A DNA stretch of 5,081 nucleotides from Verrucomicrobiaceae bacterium. GTDB taxonomy: Bacteria > Verrucomicrobiota > Verrucomicrobiae > Verrucomicrobiales > Akkermansiaceae. Below the pieces are notes generated by a model that saw nothing but the letters and a program-made list of their open reading frames with translations, did no database searches and had not been told where the DNA came from. The stretch's first letter is position 1, and every line of letters begins with the position of its first letter. The stretch is taken from contig CANBTO010000429.1 of assembly GCA_947372405.1 (NCBI GenBank), positions 1-5,081 on the forward strand. Reading direction: 5' to 3'. Positions 1 through 5,080 of this stretch are shown one piece after another. The position numbers and the translations under genes are program-made.

Positions 1-348
1 GTGAGTATCGCGTGGGTGGGAATTGAAAACCTGGTGGTCCACAAATTCGGTAGGCAGCGGATGATTCTCGTCTTTTGCTTCGGGCTGCTGCACGGCCTCG
101 GCTTCGCCAGCGTGCTCGCGGATAAACTCGGCAACATTCCGCGCGACCAGCTAACAGGGCCGCTACTGGGATTCAATGTCGGCGTGGAATTGGCGCAGAT
201 TTCCGTGCTCGCCCTCGCCTTCATCATCCTATTACCACTCAAGAAATGGACGCCGCAGGTGCAGACCGTTGGCTCCGTATTCGTTGCGGTTGCGGGCGTC
301 ACTTGGGCAGTCCAGCGGATATTTTTTCCGCAATCGCCGCTGTTCTGA
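1..348 (+). CDS. HupE/UreJ-type membrane protein, C-terminal part (5' end outside window)
   Basis: The last 115 residues of an integral membrane protein. The reading frame is already open at base 1, so the GTG there is probably an internal valine codon and not the start. I see three hydrophobic segments at about residues 21-40, 55-80 and 86-107. The second half carries the conserved HupE/UreJ_2 signature: FGLLHGLGFAS (27-37) followed by LLGFNVGVELAQ (55-66), with H31, E63 and Q66 as polar residues inside or beside the membrane. Members of this family are found with hydrogenase and urease clusters and are thought to handle metals such as nickel, but many occur alone and are uncharacterised, and nothing in this window ties it to a hydrogenase or urease. 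It converges on the AddB-like gene with 9 bp between stop codons and no visible terminator. Family assignment is fairly sure; the substrate is unknown. Confidence 0.8.
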   Translation: MSIAWVGIENLVVHKFGRQRMILVFCFGLLHGLGFASVLADKLGNIPRDQLTGPLLGFNVGVELAQISVLALAFIILLPLKKWTPQVQTVGSVFVAVAGVTWAVQRIFFPQSPLF

Positions 349-355
349 GTGATGG

Positions 356-3044
356 TGTTAGAATTGGAATGCCGCCTCGAAGTTCCGACCTGCTGCCAGC
401 ACGGCATAGTCGTCGTAAGTCACTTTTTCCGCAGGAGGCCAGAATACCTTGGCGGCGATTTGTGAGGCCACCCACACGGCGCACGCGGTTGCGGCTTCGA
501 GGTCCGCCATTTCAAAATCCGTCCATTCGGTGAGTTTTACTTCGGCGGCGGTGGTGCTGATGGTGAAATAACAGGGTGTCGGCAGGACTTCCCCCCGACT
601 TACAAGGGCAGCGGCGTAGAGCGGGAGTTGCAGGTTGTGCCAGAGGAAATACACCGGCTTGCCCTTTTCCTCACCGCCATAAATAGCCGGGCAGTCATGG
701 GTCAGGTGACCTGGCAACTTACTGTTCGCGGTGATTTTCTTGCGGTGCGCCCGCTCCGCGCTATCAACTTTTCCGGTTTTATAATCCAGCACCCGCAGTT
801 GGCCTGTGTCGCGATGGCGGTCGATCCGGTCGATCTTGCCGCTGAGAATCCGACCGTCAGCCATCGTCAGCTTGACCGAGCGTTCGACATCGACGACCTG
901 CCAGCCGTCCGCCCGGATACCCGCCTGCACCTGCGCCAGCCAGAGCAAACGTTGCTGGATCGCCTCCGCTTGGATGCGGATCGCAAGCGGCACGCGCTGG
1001 CCGAACCACTCGGCCACCACGCGCTTGAGTTCCGCACAGAGCCAGGCGTGGATCGCCGCAGCGTCGTCGCACTCGCGGGCCTCAGTGTCGCGGCCCCAGC
1101 GTTCTAACACCTCGTGGGTAACGGTGCCGAAGTCGCGGCGATTCCACTCCATCCGCCCGGGTTCCATGCCCTGCATTTTCACCACATTTTTCAAGTAGTA
1201 ACGGAATGGGCAGGCGAGATAATCGCGCAGTGAGGTCACGCCCAGGCTTTGCGGTGGGTCGAGGATTGCGGGCGTCCATTGCCAATCCGCATGCCAGCGC
1301 AGGCCGGCGTCGGGCGGTTCGATGTCCTTGAACAGCGTCTTCACCCGTGCTGGCAATTCCTCACGTGTGCTGGCTAACAGCAGGTGCGATGGCAACAGCG
1401 GCTCGCCCCCGGTTCCGGATTTTCCACAAATCACATCCACCCGGCCACCCACGCGGCGGCATTCTAACATGGATTGGTATAAGAATGCATCCCGCGCCGC
1501 GCGGTCCGCGTCTTGGATCAGTCCCAGCATCGCCCGGCTCGCCTCACTCAGCCACGGCTCGCCGCCGCTGCGGGCGGGGACCTTGCCCTCGTTCATGCCG
1601 CACAACACGAGATGGCGGCCCGGTTCGTGGAAAAGTTCCAGCCAGCCCTGTACATCGAGCACGCGCCCGGCGGGCGGTAGCGGGGTGGGGGATGGCACGG
1701 CGGCAAGCATCAGCTCGAGCCAAAATCCCGGCCCGCGTTTCACCCGACTGATCACTGGCGCGGCGGTGGTGAGCCATTCCGCTAGAGTGTTAGAATTTTC
1801 CGCTGTTGCCGGTCCGGTGCGGGCGAGTATTTCTAACATCCGTGCCAGCGTCGCGCCGAAATCGCCGCTTAGAAAACTCGCACGCCAGCCTTCGAGCGCC
1901 ACTGCGGCTTGGCAAAGTTCTCCGGCAGATTCCTTGTCAGAGTCGTTGCGGAAATTTCCCCCAGCGCATCGGCGTTGCAAATCCTCCGTCCGCACGACCA
2001 TCCATTCATCCCGGAGCTCGGCCAAGCGCTTGGCCTTTTGTGCCCGCTTGCCAGCGACGAGCACGCCAGTTTCCGGGAGCGAAAGTAGATCTGCTAGAGT
2101 GGCGAGCGTCGGCTCGGATAGCCACGTCCGCCAGATGCCAAACCAACGGAATAGCCCGCCCGTCACCGGTGCCGCCGCCGGATGAAAGGCGGTCCAGCCC
2201 GCGTGGGTGAAGGTTCGCGCCAGTTCATCGCCGACTTCCGTATCTGCCGAGCCCAGTGCAATGTCGTTAGAAACGGTCTGTTTTTCCGCGATCGCGCGCA
2301 GTGCCTCTGCCGCCTGTTGCCGGGGATCGGCCACAACGGACAAGGAACCTTCCGGGTTTGGCAGCGGGCGCTCTGCCCAGTTTGCCAGCGGGCGACCGAG
2401 TGGTGAAAATCCTTCAGCCTCGCCTTCCGGCGCGCCGATCAAGACCGCGACCGGGCCATCCCACGCCAGCAACGCCCGCTCCACCAGCGGCGGCATATCG
2501 GTCACACCTGCGAGGACGATGCGGGCGATTCCAGGCGGTATCTTCACCCCCTCCGCCAGCATCCGGCTGCGGCTTTTCAGGTTCCATTCTGACAATTTTC
2601 GCTCGACCAGATCTTCCAGCCCGCCGAGTGCCTCCCAGCGCTCTGCCTCCACCGTTTGCTGCAATTTCCGTGCGGCGGTGGTCAGTAACAGGCCGTTTTC
2701 CTGCAAGGTCTGCCGGAGCCTAACCATTTCCAGCGCCAGCCCGCCGGCCCAGTCGGTGCCGGGGTCCGGGGCCTCGGGAAAAAGCGCCGCGTAGGCCGAC
2801 CAATCCGCGACATATTCTAACACCTCCACCCAAGCCACCCGCTCGATCCAAACTGCGGCCGCCTCGGCATCGCGGGCTTGGAGGAACGATCCCGGCGTCA
2901 CCACTTTAGGAGCTAACAGCGCACCCGCCGCCTCGGCCAGTGCCTCGCGCAGGCGGCGACCGCTTTGCGCCGTGGGCACCACCACCGTCATGCCCGGCAG
3001 CTCATCGCGCCGTTCTAGCAGCCACGCCACCGACCGTGTTAGAA
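356..3044. repeat. Dispersed TGTTAGAA words within the AddB-like gene
   Basis: The 7-mer GTTAGAA occurs eight times, starting at 357, 1789, 2266 and 3038 on the plus strand and as TTCTAAC at 1102, 1462, 1831 and 2815. Seven of the eight are preceded by T, giving TGTTAGAA; three of those read GGTGTTAGAA. A simple composition estimate (20% A or T, 30% G or C each) predicts about 0.15 copies of the 7-mer in this span counting both strands. The word falls in several frames of the gene: as (V/M)LE four times, within SN twice, in FLT once, and over the stop codon once. Relatives with one change also occur, for example TGTTAGC at 1373-1379 and 2912-2918 (minus-strand words). I found no exact copy from 3045 to 5081. 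Its role is unknown. Confidence 0.6.
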
Positions 3045-3081
3045 ATGGCTGGTCCCAGCCGAGGAATACGCGCTCGATCAT
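358..3081 (-). CDS. AddB-like protein: degenerate helicase plus PD-(D/E)XK nuclease
   Basis: A 907-residue protein resembling the AddB subunit of AddAB helicase-nucleases, which process double-strand DNA ends for recombination. The N-terminus (FLGWDQPF at 6-13) matches the usual AddB start position but has no Walker A GKT, as expected of an inactive helicase. LVLCGMNEGKVP (491-502) matches the conserved GxNEGxxP block of AddB/RecC-type folds. The C-terminal nuclease starts at SLRDYLACPFRYYLK (617-631). Its expected catalytic residues are visible: H656 in FGTVTHEVLE, D751 in GKIDRID, D766 and K768 in VLDYKTGK, then the QLPLYA motif (818-823). AddB normally holds a 4Fe-4S cluster with one Cys before and three after the nuclease core. 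Only C624 is present; the tail from 879 on has none. The ATG lacks a clear Shine-Dalgarno, but it fits the family N-terminus. No addA gene is adjacent. A stand-alone AddB-like nuclease of other function remains possible. Confidence 0.85.
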   Translation of the reverse strand: MIERVFLGWDQPFLTRSVAWLLERRDELPGMTVVVPTAQSGRRLREALAEAAGALLAPKVVTPGSFLQARDAEAAAVWIERVAWVEVLEYVADWSAYAALFPEAPDPGTDWAGGLALEMVRLRQTLQENGLLLTTAARKLQQTVEAERWEALGGLEDLVERKLSEWNLKSRSRMLAEGVKIPPGIARIVLAGVTDMPPLVERALLAWDGPVAVLIGAPEGEAEGFSPLGRPLANWAERPLPNPEGSLSVVADPRQQAAEALRAIAEKQTVSNDIALGSADTEVGDELARTFTHAGWTAFHPAAAPVTGGLFRWFGIWRTWLSEPTLATLADLLSLPETGVLVAGKRAQKAKRLAELRDEWMVVRTEDLQRRCAGGNFRNDSDKESAGELCQAAVALEGWRASFLSGDFGATLARMLEILARTGPATAENSNTLAEWLTTAAPVISRVKRGPGFWLELMLAAVPSPTPLPPAGRVLDVQGWLELFHEPGRHLVLCGMNEGKVPARSGGEPWLSEASRAMLGLIQDADRAARDAFLYQSMLECRRVGGRVDVICGKSGTGGEPLLPSHLLLASTREELPARVKTLFKDIEPPDAGLRWHADWQWTPAILDPPQSLGVTSLRDYLACPFRYYLKNVVKMQGMEPGRMEWNRRDFGTVTHEVLERWGRDTEARECDDAAAIHAWLCAELKRVVAEWFGQRVPLAIRIQAEAIQQRLLWLAQVQAGIRADGWQVVDVERSVKLTMADGRILSGKIDRIDRHRDTGQLRVLDYKTGKVDSAERAHRKKITANSKLPGHLTHDCPAIYGGEEKGKPVYFLWHNLQLPLYAAALVSRGEVLPTPCYFTISTTAAEVKLTEWTDFEMADLEAATACAVWVASQIAAKVFWPPAEKVTYDDYAVLAAGRNFEAAFQF

Positions 3082-3117
3082 TGCGGCGCAGTGTCATCGG
3101 ACATGGCAGCGGTGGAA

Positions 3118-3123
3118 ATCATA
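3118..3123 (-). promoter_or_regulatory. Possible -10 element for the AddB-like gene
   Basis: On the minus strand the hexamer TATGAT lies in an AT-rich patch (CATAAATTATGATTT) 36 bp upstream of the ATG at 3081. It differs from TATAAT at one base. No good -35 hexamer sits 16-18 bp upstream, so this is a weak candidate based on position and composition only. Confidence 0.2.
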
Positions 3124-3134
3124 ATTTATGGGAA

Positions 3135-3210
3135 GACTTTACCGCCGAGCCGCAAAGATCGCGAAGGGATGCGGAGGAGGAGATCGGGGATAGTGGATAG
3201 GGGATGGGGC
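3135..3210. repeat. Degenerate intergenic dispersed repeat (candidate)
   Basis: This stretch reads GCCGCAAAGATCGCGAAGGG, then GATGCGGAGGAGGAG, then GATAGTGGATAGGGGATGG. It has the look of the purine-rich repeats with CGCAAAG / GCGGAGG units that are scattered between genes in several PVC and other environmental bacterial genomes, often followed by GATAG/GGAT runs. Read in frame it would encode TAEPQRSRRDAEEEIGDSG, a translation typical of such repeats and not of a real protein. Within the window there is only one copy, so the repeat nature rests on recognition and not on comparison. Confidence 0.35.
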
Positions 3211-3250
3211 GTCTTGTTTAGAATTTAGTGCTATGAAGATGTCACTGCAC

Positions 3251-3280
3251 AAAAAAACGGATGCCAATCGGCACCCGTTT
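3251..3280 (-). terminator. Rho-independent terminator of rpsU
   Basis: Perfect 11-bp hairpin arms at 3255-3265 and 3270-3280 with a 4-base loop (3266-3269), followed on the minus strand by seven T (3251-3257, partly shared with the stem). In minus-strand RNA the one non-Watson-Crick pair (3261/3274) is a G-U wobble. In plus-strand RNA it would be an A-C mismatch, which supports minus-strand use. It begins 28 bp after the rpsU stop codon and separates rpsU from the AddB-like gene. Confidence 0.9.
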
Positions 3281-3308
3281 CTCACCCTGGTTTGCGGAAC
3301 CTGGAAAA

Positions 3309-3536
3309 TTATTCAGCAGCCTCGGTCCGCTCGGTGACCGGTGCATTCGAGAAGCGCCAGCGGATTTTATTGCGCTTGGAGGCGGAACGCAGCTTGCGTT
3401 GCTTGCGCTCAGTTGGCGTTTCAAATGCGCGGCGGCGGCGCATTTCCTCAAGGATGCCCTCGCTATCCAGCTTCGTTTTAAGGCGCTTGAGAGCACGGTC
3501 AACGGGCTCTCCTTTTTTCATAGTCACTCCACGCAT
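3309..3536 (-). CDS. rpsU: 30S ribosomal protein bS21
   Basis: A 75-residue, very basic protein with the bS21 pattern: KGEPVDRALKRLK (8-20), then KLDSEGILEEMRRRRAFETP (22-41), then a run of Arg/Lys (TERKQRKLRSASKRNK). bS21 sits on the small-subunit platform next to the 3' end of 16S rRNA and helps mRNA engagement. Starting at the ATG at 3536, the sequence MRGVTMKKGEPVDRAL aligns without a gap to the E. coli start MPVIKVRENEPFDVAL, so I chose this start from family length. A second in-frame ATG at 3521 would give 70 residues and has the better Shine-Dalgarno (GGAG five bases upstream). The frame is open up to 3704, but that extension has no family match. The C-terminus (TERTEAAE) is acidic and slightly longer than in E. 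coli. It is a single gene with its own terminator. Identification is secure; the start is not. Confidence 0.92.
   Translation of the reverse strand: MRGVTMKKGEPVDRALKRLKTKLDSEGILEEMRRRRAFETPTERKQRKLRSASKRNKIRWRFSNAPVTERTEAAE
3527..3530 (-). promoter_or_regulatory. Shine-Dalgarno favouring the downstream rpsU start
   Basis: Minus-strand GGAG lies 5 bases before the internal ATG at 3521 (GGAGTGACTATG). No comparable motif precedes the ATG at 3536, so this site decides between a 70- and a 75-residue bS21. It falls inside the coding region if the longer form is correct. Confidence 0.45.
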
Positions 3537-3546
3537 GCGATGATTC

Positions 3547-3565
3547 TTGGTTGGTTTGGTTTGGT
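3547..3565 (-). repeat. ACCAA-type tandem repeat in the rpsU leader
   Basis: Four TTGG units separated by one to three T on the plus strand, so the rpsU transcript would read ACCAAACCAAACCAACCAA. This lies between the candidate promoter and the rpsU start codons. A leader without G is expected to stay unfolded, which could help translation initiation where the 3536 ATG has no Shine-Dalgarno. The repeat is seen directly; the role is inferred. Confidence 0.5.
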
Positions 3566-3587
3566 CCGCAGTTTCTTCGGGGCGCGG

Positions 3588-3616
3588 TAGATGCGGGATC
3601 GTCTGCGGCTTGTCAA
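3588..3616 (-). promoter_or_regulatory. Candidate sigma-70-type promoter for rpsU
   Basis: A perfect TTGACA -35 hexamer on the minus strand (3611-3616), 17 bp before CATCTA (3588-3593), a poor -10. A transcript start near 3581 would give a leader of about 45 bases. An A/T tract at 3633-3644 lies just upstream of the -35 and could act as an UP-like element. The exact -35 and the position are good; the -10 is weak. Confidence 0.4.
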
Positions 3617-3619
3617 GCC
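3607..3619. promoter_or_regulatory. 13-bp inverted repeat over the rpsU -35 element
   Basis: GGCTTG-T-CAAGCC is a perfect inverted repeat with 6-bp arms and a one-base centre. It fully contains the TTGACA hexamer of the candidate rpsU promoter. A protein binding here would compete with RNA polymerase, so it is an operator candidate. No regulator is encoded in the window, and short palindromes arise by chance. Confidence 0.3.
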
Positions 3620-3645
3620 AGAACCCGCCGGGTTTTTGAAAAAAC

Positions 3646-3768
3646 GGAGGCTTGCTATGGGGTGGCGCGTCGAGTATTGGAGCCCGTCCTTCCGCTATTG
3701 GCACGCACTTGTGTCGACCGCCCGGTTAAACATCCGGCTGTGGCAGGGTTTTAAAACCACCCATTATG
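3646..3768 (+). other. Strong ribosome-binding site with small upstream ORF start, out of frame with the desaturase
   Basis: GGAGG (3646-3650) lies six bases before an ATG at 3657, the best Shine-Dalgarno/ATG pair in the window. The frame opened there (MGWRVEYWSPSFRYWHALVS...) is rich in aromatic residues and matches nothing I know. It runs through the desaturase start in another frame and ends at 4037. The desaturase's own ATG has no Shine-Dalgarno. This may be an upstream ORF that is translated and influences the desaturase, or a chance purine run on the back of the rpsU promoter. I do not claim a functional protein. Confidence 0.25.
3747..3758. promoter_or_regulatory. 12-bp perfect palindrome just upstream of the desaturase start
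   Basis: GGTTTTAAAACC is a perfect palindrome ending seven bases before the desaturase ATG, where a Shine-Dalgarno would normally be. Fatty-acid desaturase genes are commonly controlled by repressors that bind palindromes near the promoter (FabR and DesT in proteobacteria), so an operator is plausible. This sequence is not one of those known sites, and the regulator here is unknown. Confidence 0.35.
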
Positions 3769-4896
3769 AATATAAATCACCGCATTCCCTTCGACCGCGT
3801 GAACTGGATCACCAGTTCTTTCCTCATCGGCACCGCCCTGATGGCCCTCATTGGCCTGCCGATCTATCTCTACAAAGTCGGCCTCGACTGGTTTCAGTTC
3901 GCCATGTTCGCCTTCTATGTCACCGCGACCATGATGAGCATCACGGTCGGCTACCATCGGTTGTTCTCGCATTTGTCCTTCAAAGCGAAAGGCCCGGTCA
4001 AACTGTTCACCCTCGTTTTTGGGGCCTGTGCCTTTGAAAATTCCTGCCTCAACTGGGCCTCCGACCACCGCCTGCATCACAAACATGTCGATCACGAGGA
4101 AGATCCGTATAACATTTCCAAGGGCTTCTTCTGGGCGCACATCGGCTGGCTCCTGTTTAAGCTCAATCCCGAGCCATCGATGGATAACGTGGCCGATCTC
4201 CGCAAGGACAAGCTGGTCATGTGGCAGCACCGCTACGTCCATTGGATCGGGTTTGTGGTGGGCGTTATCATCCCCTGCGCCCTCGGCTATATTTGGAATT
4301 TGAAAATGGGCCTGAATCCTTGGCTCGGCGTGCTAGGCGGCTTTCTCATCCCCGGCGTCGCCCGCATTGTCGTGGCCCAGCATTGCACGTTTTTCATCAA
4401 CTCGTTCTGCCACATCTTAGGCCGGCAACCCTACTCCTCCAGTCACAGCGCCCGTGACAGCGCCCTCATGGCCTTTTTCACCTTCGGCGAGGGTTATCAC
4501 AACTATCACCACGAGTTCCAGCATGACTACCGCAATGGCGTGAAACCCTGGCAGTGGGACCCCAGCAAGTGGACGATCTGGACGCTCTCCAAGCTCGGCC
4601 TCGTCGATGGCCTGCGCCGCGTGCCAGACGGGCGCATCCTCCTCGCGGAAATGGGTGAAGCCCGCCGCAAGGCCCAACTCCAACTCGCCGAAATGCGCGA
4701 GCAACCGCACAGCCGCGCCCACCGTGCGGCCGATGCCATGCACGAAATGGTCGAAAAACTTTCCGCCAACTACCACGAGTTGGAAAAAGCCGTCGCCGAC
4801 CGCGTCCAGCTCTCCCGTGAGGTGCTTAATGGCTGGCAGGACGAGACCCGCAGCCTGATGCGCGAACTCCGCCGCGCCACCGCCGCCTACGCCTGA
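3766..4896 (+). CDS. Membrane acyl (probably Delta9 acyl-CoA type) fatty acid desaturase with helical C-terminal tail
   Basis: A 376-residue di-iron desaturase that puts a cis double bond into saturated fatty acyl chains, adjusting membrane fluidity at the inner membrane. All three histidine boxes are present: HRLFSH (64-69), HRLHHKH (101-107) and HNYHH (245-249). The flanking text GYHRLFSH, ASDHRLHHKHVDHEEDPYN and GEGYHNYHHEF is typical of the DesC/stearoyl-CoA desaturase branch. Hydrophobic segments lie at about 14-36, 43-60, 158-177 and 184-204, giving the usual two pairs. The catalytic part ends near residue 285. Bacterial relatives are often about 270-320 residues, so the charged tail from about 286 to 376 is extra. 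The start is constrained by an in-frame stop at 3727-3729; no Shine-Dalgarno is visible. It has its own terminator downstream and is divergent from rpsU. The electron donor is not encoded nearby. Delta9 position is inferred from family; substrate (acyl-CoA or lipid) is open. Confidence 0.93.
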   Translation: MNINHRIPFDRVNWITSSFLIGTALMALIGLPIYLYKVGLDWFQFAMFAFYVTATMMSITVGYHRLFSHLSFKAKGPVKLFTLVFGACAFENSCLNWASDHRLHHKHVDHEEDPYNISKGFFWAHIGWLLFKLNPEPSMDNVADLRKDKLVMWQHRYVHWIGFVVGVIIPCALGYIWNLKMGLNPWLGVLGGFLIPGVARIVVAQHCTFFINSFCHILGRQPYSSSHSARDSALMAFFTFGEGYHNYHHEFQHDYRNGVKPWQWDPSKWTIWTLSKLGLVDGLRRVPDGRILLAEMGEARRKAQLQLAEMREQPHSRAHRAADAMHEMVEKLSANYHELEKAVADRVQLSREVLNGWQDETRSLMRELRRATAAYA

Positions 4897-4921
4897 TTTC
4901 CCCGCTCAAGCGCCCGTCTGC

Positions 4922-4957
4922 AAACGCCCCGCAACCGCAAGGTTCCGGGGCGTTTTT
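4922..4957 (+). terminator. Rho-independent terminator of the desaturase gene
   Basis: A 10-bp stem (4922-4931 with 4946-4955, seven of the pairs G-C) continues past a single C-C mismatch into a 4-bp stem (AACC/GGTT) closed by GCAA, a GNRA-type tetraloop. TTTTT follows at 4953-4957, partly within the stem. It starts 26 bp after the desaturase stop. The weak T-run on the other strand makes plus-strand use more likely. Confidence 0.93.
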
Positions 4958-4964
4958 GCATGTG

Positions 4965-4985
4965 GCGGCGATCACTGGTCGCCGC
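4965..4985. other. Hairpin GCGGCGA / TCGCCGC
   Basis: Perfect 7-bp arms (4965-4971 and 4979-4985) with a 7-base loop. It has no T-run on either side, so it is not a standard terminator. It lies about 15 bp beyond the stop codon of the possible minus-strand ORF at 5000-5080 and could be the 3' hairpin of that transcript. Confidence 0.35.
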
Positions 4986-4999
4986 GAATCCGCACAGGG

Positions 5000-5080
5000 T
5001 CATCGCTCCGTCTCCCAAAGCGTCGACAACTCCCGCCCAACTTCCGTATGTTCCCGCCCAAAATGATTCGCTGCGGTGCT
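5000..5080 (-). CDS. Possible C-terminal end of a hypothetical protein (continues beyond right edge)
   Basis: On the minus strand a frame open from the right edge ends at a TGA at 5000-5002 and gives 26 residues ending in FGREHTEVGRELSTLWETER. The mixed charged and hydrophobic residues, and a stop placed just before a hairpin and a convergent terminator, fit a real gene end. It contains a small duplication: TCCCGCCCAA occurs at 5031-5040 and 5052-5061, exactly seven codons apart, giving GRE twice. Another minus-strand frame is also open but runs on into the desaturase gene. I do not recognise a family and the piece is too short for certainty. Confidence 0.3.
   Translation of the reverse strand, partial: STAANHFGREHTEVGRELSTLWETER

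Noticed and set aside
1322..2185. Long plus-strand open frame (287 codons) opposite the AddB-like gene
   Set aside because: It is the antisense shadow of a GC-rich gene. Its translation is Ser/Arg/Pro-rich with no family motif, while the minus strand carries the nuclease motifs in frame.
3242..3502. 86-residue minus-strand open frame overlapping rpsU and its terminator
   Set aside because: It reads through the terminator hairpin and lies in another frame of rpsU, which is clearly the coding one.
3622..3637. Short hairpin AACCC-GCC-GGGTT followed by T5 on the plus strand, as a terminator
   Set aside because: Only a 5-bp stem whose T-run overlaps it, and no plus-strand gene lies upstream to terminate. 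The T/A tract is equally explained as AT-rich sequence upstream of the rpsU promoter.
3309..3704. Longer 131-residue form of bS21 starting at 3704
   Set aside because: The additional 56 residues are Pro-rich and unlike any bS21. They span the candidate promoter and leader, and the family length fits the 3536 start.
3696..3714. Sigma-54-like site (TTGGCACGCACTTGT) upstream of the desaturase
   Set aside because: The GG is present, but the required GC is not found 10 bases later (TG occurs there), so the -24/-12 spacing rule fails.
3751..4242. 163-residue minus-strand open frame opposite the desaturase
   Set aside because: Antisense shadow. The plus strand carries the histidine boxes and membrane segments in a single intact frame.
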